From Petrosia ficiformis (Eukaryota; Porifera; Demospongiae; Haplosclerida; Petrosiidae), in contig OX345639.1 of the NCBI GenBank assembly GCA_947044365.1, positions 1,747,001 through 1,811,000 on the forward strand: a stretch of DNA of 64,000 bases, read 5' to 3'. Shown here piece after piece: positions 12,654 through 25,194 of this stretch (position 1 is its first letter; each line of letters begins with the position of its first letter). Both the position numbers and the translations under genes were made by a program. The notes below the pieces were generated by a model. The model did not search any database, was not told the DNA's origin, and saw nothing but the letters and a program-made list of their open reading frames with translations.

Positions 12654-15600
12654 TCATAATGGTGTAGCAGATGTGTTCTCTAATGATTGTGTGTTATTCA
12701 TCATGTAATAAACTCCTTGTTGATTCATTAACTCAGAATGAGTTCCTTGTTCAATCACATGACCCTTGTCTAGTACAGCAATACTGTCTGAATTATAGAC
12801 TGTAGATAGTCGATGAGCAATGATGATGGTAGTACGACCTTTCCTTGCTTTATCTAGAGCATCTTGAACAATTTTCTCACTCTCTGTGTCCAGAGCAGAG
12901 GTAGCTTCATCAAGTAGAAGAATCTTTGGGTCACGTACTAGAGCTCGAGCAATGGCTACTCGTTGTTTTTGACCTCCACTCAATTGGGTTCCTTTCACAC
13001 CAACATTAGTACTATAACCCTGTATGTAGAGTAAATGCTAAAGTTATCTCAAATTCACACTTACCTCAGGTAGAGACTGAATAAAGTCATGTATATTAGC
13101 AGATTTAGCAGCTTCTATTACTTCCTCGTCAGTGACTTCTCTGAAGAGTGCTCCATAACGAATGTTATCTGCAATGGACATATCAAACAGAATAGGTTCT
13201 TGAGAAACCAAACTGATCTGACGACGAAGCCAAGAGATATTCAAGTCATGAAGATTAACTCCATCCAACAAAATACATCCAGCTGCTGGATCATAGAATC
13301 GTTCCATTAGAGAGATGATAGTACTCTTGCCTGAACCACTGGGACCAACTAGAGCAAGTGTTTGGCCTGATTTAATGGATATGTTAAATCCCTCAAGTAC
13401 AGACACACCTGGACGAGATGGGTAGGTGAAATAAACATTTTGAAAATCTACATTTCCTGTCACACGTTCCTACAATAAACAACAAAGAATTGAGTACAAT
13501 TATATATACATCAGTGTAATGAACGTACTGGAATGAGACCATCTTCACTGAAAGCATCTATCATTGGTTTTTGTGATACCAAGGACAACACATCCATTGT
13601 TGACAAAAGGATAGTTCGTGAATCTGGTAAAACACTAAATATTTTTTGAAAAACATTACCAGTCACCCACACAGCTATAAGCACACTAAAGGAGGAACGA
13701 TATCATAAATTGATTACTTAAATAATATGAATAAAAGCAATCCTCATATATATTTAATATGAGGAGGAGCGGGATCAACAATCTTGCAGTTTTGCCACTT
13801 GATGGTTCTCCATTTTAACGACAATCTCTGACCATCTAGAAGGCACTGTTTGCTGTAAAAACATTTGATATCAAAAGGTATGTTTGATCAAGACTTATTC
13901 GTATATATATACTAGCAGAGATTTCAGTAGCTCATCACTTGTATCTATTTTTTCCCTACATAGAGAGCACTACCGCACTCTCTGATATTTCATTTCCAGC
14001 AGCACTCGGTCATTGGATGCAGCTAGGAACAGACTATATGCGTATATTGGTCTTACACAAATATTTCAGCATAATCCGCATAGTACACTTTGTTAGTGTT
14101 TGATGTGTACAAAAATACTCCAGCAATGTAACCAACACCAACAATAAATGGTACTATTGATTGTGAGAATCCATTTAGAACACCATTAGTAGCAGCACCC
14201 TTCCGATCATACCTAAAGTAAATTTAGTATTCCAAATGTAAAAAAAGAATTTCCCTCTTTTACCTCAATGGTTGTTCCAAAAGTTGATTATATTTTCTCA
14301 CTAGTCTACTTTCAATACCAAGGGTTGCAACTGTATATACATTGTCAATAGATTCAATTGCAACTTTAGCACTATCTTCAATCAGTTTATACTTAATACC
14401 AGCATAGGCTTTGGTCAAGATGACCTGAAGATACCCTCCAAGAAGTAACAAGAGATATGGAGGTATAACAACCAATGCAATAGCCCAGCTCAATATAAAG
14501 GCAATAATAGTGGTAGCCATCACAGATGAAATAGCTCTGAGTGCAGATGCCATATGAATATCAATTACCTATATAAGTCATACAAGAACATACGATCTTT
14601 CATCATGCATGCATATACTCCATACTCACTTTAGTAATATTGGATGCTTCTACAGCTAACTTATGGCTCAAAACACTAACTGGATTTTCAGGTTGATCAA
14701 ACCAGCTGATATCTTGTTTCAACATTGCTCTAAATGATTTTTGTCTAACTTTCTCACTTAGTTGTTGTTCACAAATCCCAAAAGATATTATCTGTCAAAT
14801 TGCACACATACAATTAAATTTAAATAAACATTCAATATTTAACTACAACATTGGTATATTGATTCTGTAGGGATGTAATACAACTGTAAAAATATAATTA
14901 TATCAATTTACTTATATTAATAGTATAATAGTATCAAAACAGTCTGGTGATGAATGCATATGGATACACAAACATAAAAATGATTGCAGCAATTTTTCAA
15001 TCACTATTCATAGTGGAGGTTTCTTTAACTTTATAGTAACAATAAATTTATTCCTGAAAAGAATGTTTCAGCCCAAGGGCCTTCTTCAGCTCGGGCCAAA
15101 ATGTTCTTTACAAGAATAAATTTATTGTTACTATAAAGTTAAAGAAACCTCCACTATGGATACTGAAAACACAATATTGAACCTTTATGGAATAGTTTTC
15201 AATCATTATTATACCATATTCATCTTATCCTCTGATACATGTACTATTTTTATTACAATCTATTAAAGTTGTGTCCTCTCCAGTCTCCACCCTCAGGCAG
15301 GAGTTGCTTTATACTTACACTGATAAGAAACAATACTAAAAGTAGAAAACCAAAGGATCCTAAAACTTGTACACTGGTATTGACATCTTTGAGTAATTCA
15401 TCACTGTTTGTTTGGCTTAGGGACTATGTTGAGAGAAAATAAATAAATTTATCGTGTTTTCTTTTAATAATACCTTTGCTACTTCATCAAATATAAGATA
15501 ACTAAAAGAATAAACTATAGTAATTGCTACACCATATCCCAAGACTCCAACTATCAGAAAAAACCAATGAATTTTGTTGAAACATAACACCAGTATGTCT

Positions 15601-18600
15601 TTCAATAGAATTATTGTGTGTTCTTCTCCAGCAGTGGTTGTAAAAACTGTAGACGTTTTCTGTTCTAAAAGAGGAGAATCTTCTGAGGGCTCCTAAATAA
15701 TAAGAATGATTATTGTTTATTGATAATGTTGTCTATGTTTTAATTGTATCCTGTCTGTCTCTTGTATATATCTCGATATAAACACTTGAAATTCAAAGCA
15801 ATTCTTGTTACACATACATAATTATATGAAGGGAAAAATAAGAGTATTGCTATGGTTATAATATGTCTATATTATTCTCATTACTCGTTGAGATAATTTT
15901 AACTTCTATAGCACATTTTTGACAGAATAAATGATTATTCCTTGTAGATTTTGAAAATCCTAAATCCTGGAGCATTACAAACTCATTTATACTGACCTCC
16001 GTTAAATCTCTCATTTCCATTTTTTGCTGAAATACTTCACTGTATTGAGGAGGCTCATTATCACTAACAATTGAAGGTAACTTAGTAAAGATATCAGATA
16101 TTGTACTATCAACTGATTTTTGTGTTTGCATAATTTGAATAGAATCTGTAAAAAAAGGGAAATAAGCAAATTTCATGATAGCAAGCAAACTAACATCTAC
16201 CTTTCTTGTTGTCTTCACTCTCTTCAATCTTTTGGCTTAAGACCAGTTGATAATAGAGACCTTCCCTCTTCATCAGTTCATTGTGACTACCCATTTCTAC
16301 AACGTGTCCATTATCAATACCAACAATCACATCTGCTGTTTGAATAGTAGACAGTCGATGAGCAACGATGATAGTAGAACGACCTTTCCTTGCTTTGTTT
16401 AGAGCATCCTGTACAACTTTCTCACTCTCTGTGTCCAGAGCAGATGTAGCTTCATCAAGAAGAAGGATTTTGGGATCACGTACTAGAGCTCGAGCAATGG
16501 CTACTCGTTGTTTCTGGCCTCCACTTAATTGAGCACCTCCTTCACCAACTAATGTATTGTATCCATCAGGTAGTTCAGAAATGAAGTCATGAGCATTAGC
16601 AGCTTTAGCAGCCATCTCAATCTCCTCTATGGTAGTATCTTCTTTCCCATAACTAATATTTTCAGCAATACTGACATTAAATAGAACAGGTTCCTGAGAT
16701 ACAACACCAATCTGGTTTCGTAACCAACTAATATTCAAATCCCGAATGTCAATTCCATCTAATGAGATCTACGTTAGAAAGGCATTTAAGTAAAAATAAA
16801 GATAAAGATTTTTAATGTAATATATTATGTACTTACAGATCCTTCAATAATATCATAAATTCTTGGAATAAGTTTTGATACAGTACTCTTCCCACATCCA
16901 CTAGAGCCAACTAATGCAACAGTTTGTCCTGGTTTAACACTCAAGTCTAATCCATGTAATATCTGTACATCAGGACGAGATGGATAATTGAAGGAAACAT
17001 TTGAAAACTGTATGCTTCCTTCACAATAATCAGGAATAATACCATCACCAGAACCTGGATTAATTTCTGATTCCTACATACAGGATATATAACCAAACAA
17101 TACAAAACATACAACTATAAAACTACTTGATCAATCACTGCATACACAATTGTAGCAGACCCAAAAGCAGCTGAAAGCTTCTGAAGTTCAGGCAGACATT
17201 CGCCAAGTGTCATACTACCGAGAACAATCAATATTATAACCTGTAATTATAATTATGAATTACAAGACATCTGGAGGAAAATGTATCCCTAAAATTGCTT
17301 TGTGTTGACCAAATCATCATTGCTGATGGCTTTCGTGTTAGAAACACAACAGTCCAATAGTAATTTGCTTATCTATTCTTACATTTTAATAGTTCTTGCA
17401 TACTTTTTACAATGTCTTTCAGCTACAACAGCTAATAACAAATTGCAATTTCTAGACTTTCTACAAATCGCACTCTTTATACACTGGTCTGTAGTTCAAA
17501 GTTCAAACATGCATTTTTTTACATGCCATATGCTTGTTCATTGACTGAGTGCTGAGCTTGAGCCTCTGAAATGACATAATTTCCTCAACTACATATAAAA
17601 TATTTATACAGCGCATACTGCTATGTGACATGAAAATATAAATAATTATTATATACATTAATGGCCGTTGAAAGCAATCATAGGGATTGACCCATAAATA
17701 TTTACCATAAACAAATCTCCAACTAAGATAGAGCACTCCACAAACAGTATAGTACCATACCTATAATCAATATGAAAAAGAGGCTGCTGTGAATGTTTTA
17801 TGCAAATCTCACAGCTATATAATTAGCATATTCATTAATTAGCATATTCATTAATTAGCATATTCATTAATCACTATACATTTCTGATTACTGTTACAGT
17901 ATACTTTAGATTATCAAACGTAACCCAGAAGGTCTTCTGTAAGTGGAGTTTTTTAGTGAAAAAAAGGATTTTTAAAATGTTGTCATCATGAATATGCTAA
18001 TTACCCGAGCGCCACCTTAAGTAAAGGACTTCACTACACTACAAATGCAGTATAGTAGTACAAATTCATTATTGTCCTCGCAATGGCAACTGTCTTTATG
18101 ATCCTAGTTAATTGGATAGAACTTTTAAATATTTGAGATTCAAACTTTATAAAGAGATGGCTTCACAAGACATTTTGAAGGCTGTAAGTATTGGATATCA
18201 CCCTGTCTGGAGGATGTAATAACATGTCTGTATGTATACCTGGGCATATACATGTAATTCCCCACCTCTATGGTAATTGGCCATGCACCATGGTAAAAAA
18301 TGTAGTTGTAAATCTCGCTTTTACAAAAACTAAATTGTATCAGATTAATCCCCATGCACACAATACTACATGCGATATCATACATACCAATATCCCACTG
18401 CATAAAACTCCATCAAGAACAAAGAGAATGTACCAAATACCAAACCTAAAACGATATCATGCTTATGTGATTCTTTCTTAGCTTGTTTCAAATGAGAATG
18501 ATATCTGTGTAGAGTTAGGAGATGTTGTAAATGATATCAAGCAGTTATTATTGTCCAAACATGTGCACAAAATGGGAACATGTCCAGAAATCTAATACCT

Positions 18601-21060
18601 AGCATTGGAAAATAAAAAAAGGAAGAACTATTACTAATTTGTGAGTTTACCAGCTGACAATCACTAAATGCAGTATTGCGAAAAGTACCAGTATGTATTC
18701 TCAGAACTTCTAGTTCAAATAAGTTATTACAATGCCAAATGTCCCCTTGATAAAAACTAGGGGCTGTAGCCCCATTAGTCTCCCTAGTTCCACTACCTAT
18801 GGCTAGGATATATTAACGTAAAATAACTGATAAATCAAAACCTTTTGATTTCTTCATTCTGACCACCAAATGCCATCACTGTCTTGATGGATGATAATAC
18901 CTCTTCAGCTACTGATCCAGCTTTTGCAAGAGCATTTTGTTTCTTAGCGATAAACATAGTGATTATCTGTATGGTTAAAAATGTAGTATTAACTACTCAA
19001 AATCAAACAGAATGCATTATTTAAATGGCTAAGAGCCATGGTAACACTAACATACAAATGTGTTCAGGAGGAGTAACTATTTTGAAATATTGTATATTTG
19101 ATTGTAGCCCATTTTTAATGATTATAATCAATCTTGGGTTAGTCCACTATGGCTCAGGATGAGCTCTTCATTTTAGTTTCTTTATTAAATTACCTAATAA
19201 AACATAATCATCATACAAACCTTTGTCATGATGATAAACACTATATACAGTACTACTAGAAGTGAAGTAATCACTGCAGTTAGTTTCCAGCTGATAGCAA
19301 ATCCAATCAGAAAACTTGATATTACATTAACAAGTCCCTGCAGAATAGCACCAGTACAAACACCAATTCCAGTTTCAATAGTTTGTATTCCTCTATAAAA
19401 GATATAATTATGTAAACAAAAATAAATTGAATACGAATGAGACTCTGGAGGAGAATTTCTATGGCTATGATGTAAGTACCATATTGAGAAGTTTTTACTT
19501 AGTATTACCAACATACAAGATGTGAAACCACAACCTCCTTTAATACACCTGTCTGAATTAATAATTATTGACAACAATGTTTAAAGTAGGCCTGTGTGAT
19601 AATCGTGAAAAGAAATTAATATCGTGATAACGATAATGTTGACATTCTTATCGCAATAATTTGCGCATGTGCATACTGCTCACATGTGATCACACGTTTT
19701 TCAATCGATACAAGGCTTACAAGCATCTGGTCGAGTAACGATGGCTTCTAACGTTGAATACCTACCTTTAGAGAAGGCCAAAAGTCCTGTTTGGAAATAT
19801 TTTGGGTTTCCAGCACAAGAGGGAAAAATTCTGGAGCTGGATAAAAAGAAGAGACAGACAGTTCACTGTGTTTTGTGCAAGCAATCGCTGTCTTACACAG
19901 GAAATGCCACTAACTTCTGCAGTCCATCTGCAGTACAAGTACAACCATAAAGATGAATATGATAGTGTTTCATCTAAATTAGCTACTAGTTCCCATATGT
20001 CTGAACCATCTAAACCAGGTCAGCGCTCAATAACATTTGAGAATCTTACTCCTTTACCAAGAAATTCTAAGAGATGGCAGACTCTTACTGCTTCTGTTTG
20101 CTATTTCATTGGTAAAGACATGCAACCTTATGATTGTGTAACTGATCCAGGATTTCGTCACATGCTTAAATCATTCGAGCCTCGATACATTCAATAATGA
20201 TGGAACATGAACTGGAAACTTAATAAATAATTTAACTTTTATTCGAAATTAAATAAATTATGTTATTCAGTTATTCTTCAAATCAAATTATCGTGATAAT
20301 TGTGATAGTTGGGATTATTATCGTGATATAGGTTTTTTCATTATCACACAGGCCTAGTTTAAAGAGTTATATATATATAATTATAATAACAGTTGTTACT
20401 GGATGGTGCTTAAGGATTGCATTAATTGACATATGGACACACAACAGCGAAAAATTTCCAATATACAGATCTATTATGTGACAACACAACAAATATTTTT
20501 TTACTTAAGTTGGAAACTCACTGTGATAAATGTGTATGTAGTTCACCAGAGGAATTGATATCAAACCATCCTACATGTCTAGTTAATACAGACTTAAGGT
20601 AATCCAGTCTCATTTGTCGTGCCTGGTAGGAAGCACTCACAGACCACAGGTATCGTGACAGAGTTGCAGATATAAACAGGATTACTGATAGACTCAATGT
20701 ATAGTATGTGTTAGTAGGTATGTTATTTTGTAACACAAACGCTGGATCATTTGAGGTGAGGTAGTCATTTAAATCTGACTGACTTGTTGTGACATTGCAG
20801 AAGTAATCATCACTGCTGACACTTCCATTTGTAAATTGTATAGACACAGCATAGTTGATAAATTGATTCATTGTCAAACCCAACACATACAATAACAATG
20901 GCAATGACACTCCAGCTACAACTCCAAATAGCACTGCCAGCAGTATTACAATTGTATACAAACAATTGGCATATCGATACTACAAATTATAAAACAATTT
21001 ATAACACAATGATTAGATTGTTTCTCTTACCAATTTCCTAAATGAGACAGCTTTCTTCAT
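12654..21060 (-). CDS. ABCB1: ABCB/P-glycoprotein-like full transporter, copy A
   Basis: Complete ABCB full transporter of 1299 residues. Exons, 5' to 3': 21031-21060, 20522-20979, 19221-19392, 18842-18966, 18388-18504, 17706-17760, 17127-17240, 16837-17073, 16201-16768, 15997-16145, 15474-15692, 15319-15423, 14630-14791, 14264-14568, 14057-14212, 13529-13685, 13065-13469, 12654-13019. The ATG exon encodes [10 protein letters not shown], giving a short N-terminal tail before TM1. The first extracellular loop has NGS and NVT sequons, as is usual for P-glycoproteins. NBD1 Walker [10 protein letters not shown] is near residues 413-421, with signature LSGGQKQR, Walker [13 protein letters not shown] and switch VAHRLST. 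NBD2 Walker [10 protein letters not shown] is near 1085-1093. A roughly 90-residue linker separates the halves. Expected role is ATP-driven export of lipophilic compounds. Introns carry a hAT element (19587-20356) and a foldback (15009-15158) absent from copy B. Confidence 0.93.
15009..15158. mobile_element. Foldback element with about 45-bp arms
   Basis: A near-perfect inverted repeat: the left arm begins CATAGTGGAGGTTTCTTTAA and the right arm ends TTAAAGAAACCTCCACTATG. The loop of about 60 bp contains a smaller imperfect hairpin (AGCCCAAGGGCC / CTCGGGCC). It lies in intron 12 of ABCB copy A and is missing at the same place in copy B, so it is a later insertion. Confidence 0.75.
17283..17690. 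mobile_element. MITE, CCCTATGATTGCTTT family (copy A intron 6)
   Basis: The left end TATCCCTAAAATTGCTTTGT and right end GAAAGCAATCATAGGGAT are inverted repeats. It is orthologous in position to 6290-6512 of copy B and so was present before the duplication. Confidence 0.55.
17821..18002. mobile_element. Short inverted-repeat element with 18-bp tandem units
   Basis: AATTAGCATATTCAT is repeated three times in an 18-bp period at 17821-17872. Its reverse complement ATGAATATGCTAATT closes the element at 17988-18002. It lies in intron 5 of ABCB copy A and was not seen in copy B. Confidence 0.5.
19587..20356 (+). mobile_element. hAT-type DNA transposon remnant (770 bp) with BED-finger fragment
   Basis: Perfect 16-bp terminal inverted repeats, TAGGCCTGTGTGATAA and TTATCACACAGGCCTA, are flanked by a perfect 8-bp target duplication GTTTAAAG (19579-19586 and 20357-20364). 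The 8-bp duplication is the hAT hallmark. Inside is the N-terminal part of a transposase from ATG 19741. It begins with a BED-type zinc finger (CVLC pair), breaks frame near 19905-19920, continues to about 20194 with a segment resembling the hAT N-terminal region ([11 protein letters not shown]), and stops. The catalytic domain is missing, so it is a non-autonomous internal deletion product. It sits in intron 2 of ABCB copy A and nowhere in B or C. Confidence 0.9.
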
Positions 21061-21666
21061 GTTTTATAACCGCACAGCCACCACGTGGCAGATTGGCAGG
21101 ATGAACCGATTTTAATTAAAACTGCAAAAGTTCTTGTGGTGGTGAACTATTTTGAAAAATAACTATTCTGAGTTTAAGATTTCATTGAAAGTTTTATATG
21201 TTCAAAAACGCACTTCACGATAATTACACATGTAGCAGGTAAGTGAAATAGAAGAGGTGAACCTGTCTAATACACCTACTATTTTTTTCAAGGTATGTCT
21301 TCATTAAGTCACTCGTACATTCTAGGCAGTATCGTTCATTGTATGCTGTTTTGTGATTATAAAATTAATAGTGAATGTATGATTTGTGGTTTGTACTATT
21401 ATTTTATAGTGAAAGAAACTGCTCTGCATCAATTTATACTTCGGATAATGTAATTCACAATTCAACTTATCAAAATTTCTTCTTACAATATTTTTTTTGT
21501 TAGTGACTTTCAAATAGTTAATCATTATAACACACAGGCTTGATATTCTACTAAAATACACCTAATATTTATAATTGTAGCCAAACATAAAGGCTTAAAA
21601 AATGTGATAATTAAAGCATAAAAAGCTAACAATTAATTTCAGCTCCACACTATGTCAAAAAAAGTT
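21061..21666. other. Spacer between SH3GLB stop and ABCB copy A start
   Basis: About 600 bp with no coding exon. It is duplicated, with small indels, at 10977-11592 between the stranded SH3 fragment and copy B. It must contain the copy A promoter, but I see no distinctive regulatory motif. Confidence 0.5.
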
Positions 21667-24600
21667 TCATAGCAGCTCCACATACATTTTGGGAATTTGT
21701 CCAAATGAGTCATCATCTAGTTTTGCAATATAATGATCATCATCATCCTCAATAGGATACACAGTAATGATCTGTGTGTGTGTGTGTGTGTACACATTAG
21801 ACTAATATACAATTCTGTAATGTACACTGTATATATGTAATTGTACATACATGTATATTTGTACATGTACACGTACATGTACAATTCTGTAATGTCCACA
21901 TGGTTCAGTAATCATAAATTGTATATGGTATAGTCTTTACTTCATACACAAATAGAGATTAAAGTGACACTTTGTGGCTTTGCAAGATACGAGGCAAAAG
22001 CAGACAGTAACTGATAGTTAATGCTATGTTGCAGTTATGAGAAACACATATTTTCTACATAATTTAAATTTAACTTCACTAGATTTATTAGACAAAGTCC
22101 CGCATGACTGGTCATTTTCACACCAATGCTCATTGCAGTAAGATGAATGCATTCATTGTCAACTCACTTGTCCACTAAGTACAGTAACCTGTGATTCATT
22201 CTCTGCATCAAAATCATATAAAACTTTAGCCTTCCTGGCGTCTTCTTCATCAACATTCAATTCATCAAACGTCATCTTTGAAGATTCAGTTGTTGTCACA
22301 CTAGAAGTAGGTGTAGTCCTGAGAAATGTATGATTATTGAATAAATAGTACATAGTGATAATAAGTGATTATAATAACATTTGTTTGTGATAAAATGAAA
22401 AAGCACTGAGTGCAGAATCCTCACACACAGCAGAGGTCAAAGTACATACATATAAATATATGTTTGCATTAATAGAGGTCAAGGTTCACAACACATACAT
22501 GTTTATTGAGCATAATGCATGGTGAGCAGTGTTAGGCCATGAAACTGTATTTCATATGAAAGTTTCTTTGAAAATGAATAGGCTATTGCTATCTATTATG
22601 TATATACTATCTGAAGTAACCGGAACCTGGGAACTATCGAGTGAGTTCAGCTTTATGAGGGTTACTAAAGGCTGGTTCAAATAATGACAGAAAGCCTTGC
22701 GTGAAGTTGATGCATTGTATTGTAAACATCCTTCAATGCAGTCAGACCTGCAGATGCAATGCAACATGTGGATATGATCTGATTCTATCTTTGCATCAGC
22801 TGTGTTGCATTTGACCAATCAGTTTTCAGAATTTTATCACAACGGAACGAATGCAATGCAAGGCTTTGCGTCACTATGTGAACCCAGCCTTATCCTAAAA
22901 CATATTATCCCTGTATGTAAAGAGCAATGTTTCGTGGTTTGGAATTGTAACTATTTCCAAGAAACAGCAAAAACAGACAGACAGACAGACAAACACGTTA
23001 CATACGTATCAAGTTATATTTACAGAAATATAATTAATTATATACATGTTTTCAAACTCACAGAATGATACCAGTATCTACATTCTCCAAATGAGCTAAA
23101 CATTCTGTGTAGTGGCCCTTTAGAGCTGACATCAAACCTTTCACATGTCCCAAATTATTGACATGTGTCTCAACAATCTTTGTCATGTTTTTCCTTACCA
23201 TATCCATTTGCATGTCATAGTCAGCTTGGACAAGTCTCAAGGCATTCTCAGCCTGCAAATAATAATAAATATCATTTACACATTCGCATGTGTGTGTGTG
23301 TGTTTATTAAATATATTCACTTTCTGTAGCTTCTCTTCTATCTGAGCTTTTTTCACAGCAGTTCTACAAGCATCGAGATCTAGTCTTTTAACATAAAGTA
23401 TTTTCTGCTCAGCCTAAAATAAATATCAAAATACATGTCAAAAATTAATGAACAATGAATATCATTAGTGACCAAAAGTTGATAAAATCAGTATATAGTT
23501 ACTACTCACCAAAATGTTTTTAATATCCACTTCTAAAAATGCACGTAAAGGAGTGATAACCTCAGAATAAACCTTTACTTGAAACTTTCGTTCACTTGCA
23601 CCAATCTTAGTTTCAACTTCACCACAACGAACCAAATAACCACCTACAATATCAATACATACCTTTACATATACTTCTATAATTACTTAAACTAACCATA
23701 TTGAGTTTCTGGTCCAAACTCATTACCTCCTCGACTTAATTCAGCCCCCAGAAACTCATGTGGTGAGGAGTGATGGGGTTGGGGACGATCCAGTTTAGAG
23801 TATACCCTTGACTCAAAACGAATTCCTACAAGAGGATTATTAAATATGAGTTTATACAATGAGGTATAGGAGGCCAAATAAAATTTGTATCTCAGGAGCT
23901 CTACCTCATATAGGTACCAAATTTCATTGACTTGATGTACGAAATGGCAGAAGAGTGGGCATGCTTGCAGGACAAGATCCCTTTTTGAATTTGGTCACAA
24001 ATTATAAATAATTATAAATATACAGAAACCATAAACACTAAATTCTATGAATAAGGCTGAAAGAGGAAAGTAAAAAAAAATGCTGGAAGTCACTGGGAAT
24101 TGAACCCAGAACCACTGACTTCAGCCACCAGTGCTCTCACCATGAGCTATGACAACCTAAAAATTCATAGAATTCAGCATTTATTTTCAATGTGAGGCGA
24201 GATCAGCAAAGCATACATAACCATAGTTAGCAAGTGTATATACTGAATGATTTTGGTACTGAAGATTTCTTTAAACATTTCTTACCAATTTAGTTAGACA
24301 GCTCTAATAATATTATAGAGCTGAAATGCAAGCTACAGGATAATGATGCAGTCACATACATGTGTATACTGTAATGCATTTTAAGGGTGCTATTAACTGT
24401 GGGTTGTAATTAGTAGTGTAACAGGTATTAATTGTGGTGTAGAGTGAAACCTCTCTATTGAGGACACCAGAAATGAGGACACCCCTGTATTGAGGACACT
24501 TAAGCTGAATGTCGCTTCAATCATTAAAATTGTGTTCCCTTGAAAATAATCCACTATACAGTCCTTTTGTCAATAAAATATAAATTTACCCATGAAATGA

Positions 24601-25194
24601 GGACACCCCTGTAATCAGGACACTTACAGTTTTGTCCCAAGGTTGTCCGGAATAGGTGGGATTCCACTTTAGGATAAATAACTAACTAATAATTGTAACA
24701 TATAACATGGATTGTTGTCATGCATCACCAATACGGATCATGCAGAAGGAATGTTACATTGAGTATTTCGAGAGGGTATGGGTGACACAGATTCAACTTC
24801 TACCAATGCATAAACTCTAAACCCGTAGGATTGAGGACGCTGCCTGTAGAATTGATGGACATTTCTTCTACATGGTCTCATGTATTCTATACCTGGATTA
24901 GGTTGTACCATGCTGTAAACTTGTGTGAGTATCTTCTCAGTGGTAGTTTTTATCTGTTGCACTTGTTGAATCAGATGCTCAAACTCATCATCATAAGTAG
25001 TTACAGAATCAGCTTTTCCAAGTTTCTCAACTGTGAACTGTAATATTATATATACAATATATATGTGCATGTATTTTTTTTTGCCTTACCTGTTTAGCTC
25101 GAGTAAAAGATGTAGAGGCAAATACTTTTAAGTCGCCAAACTTCATGTTCAAAATTTCAGAGCGGGGACGTTCTTCTTGATTGGAAGTAGCCAT
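21667..25194 (-). CDS. SH3GLB: Endophilin-B (BAR and SH3 domain protein)
   Basis: Eight exons encode 350 residues, close to the roughly 365 of vertebrate SH3GLB1: 25090-25194, 24893-25037, 23697-23825, 23510-23643, 23321-23413, 23062-23252, 22168-22318, 21667-21771. The N-terminal BAR region is recognisable from FTVEKLGKAD, MVQPNPG, EFGPETQYG and CGEVETKIGASERKF, followed by coiled-coil helices with KRLDLDACRT. The C-terminal SH3 starts at ARKAKVLYDFDA. Endophilin-B proteins bind and curve membranes and act in autophagy, mitochondrial dynamics and endosome traffic; that role is family knowledge. The SH3 half in exon 8 is acidic (EDDDDHY) where the tryptophan pair normally lies, so proline-motif binding may be weak. 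The start is the first ATG of exon 1. Paralogue identity (B1 or B2) cannot be assigned. Confidence 0.93.
22668..22891. mobile_element. Foldback MITE, copy 1 (AAGGCTGG ends)
   Basis: The left end AAGGCTGGTTCA and right end TGAACCCAGCCTT are inverted, as are the inner blocks GCATTGTATTGTAAACA and AATGCAATGCAAGGCTTTGC. A relative at 61077-61290 shares the core GATCTG.TTCTATCTTT and ACCAATCAGTTTTC. It lies in intron 6 of SH3GLB. Confidence 0.6.
24033..24226 (-). mobile_element. tRNA-like SINE/foldback, copy 1
   Basis: On the minus strand there is a tRNA-like body running from GGTTGTCATAGCTCATGG to GGGTTCAATTCCCAGTGAC, with A- and B-box-like blocks. It is bordered by inverted AAATTCTATGAATA and TTCATAGAATTCAGCA. 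A second member at 38959-39156 shares both the body and the flank GTGAGGCGAGATCAGCAAAG. It lies in intron 2 of SH3GLB. Confidence 0.55.
24442..24669. mobile_element. Small TA-flanked element with GAGGACACC repeats
   Basis: The left end AGTGAAACCTCTCTATTGAG and right end GGTGGGATTCCACT are weak inverted repeats. AGGACACCCCTGTA occurs twice inside. A related element is at 51034-51495. The end type resembles pogo/Tigger-like MITEs; that is an inference. Confidence 0.4.

Noticed and set aside
20959..20961. Start codon of ABCB exon 2 at LYTIVILL (all three copies)
   Set aside because: The codon is TTG within the exon. Exon 2 continues upstream (YRYANC) to a TTTGTAG acceptor and a true ATG lies in a separate short exon 1.
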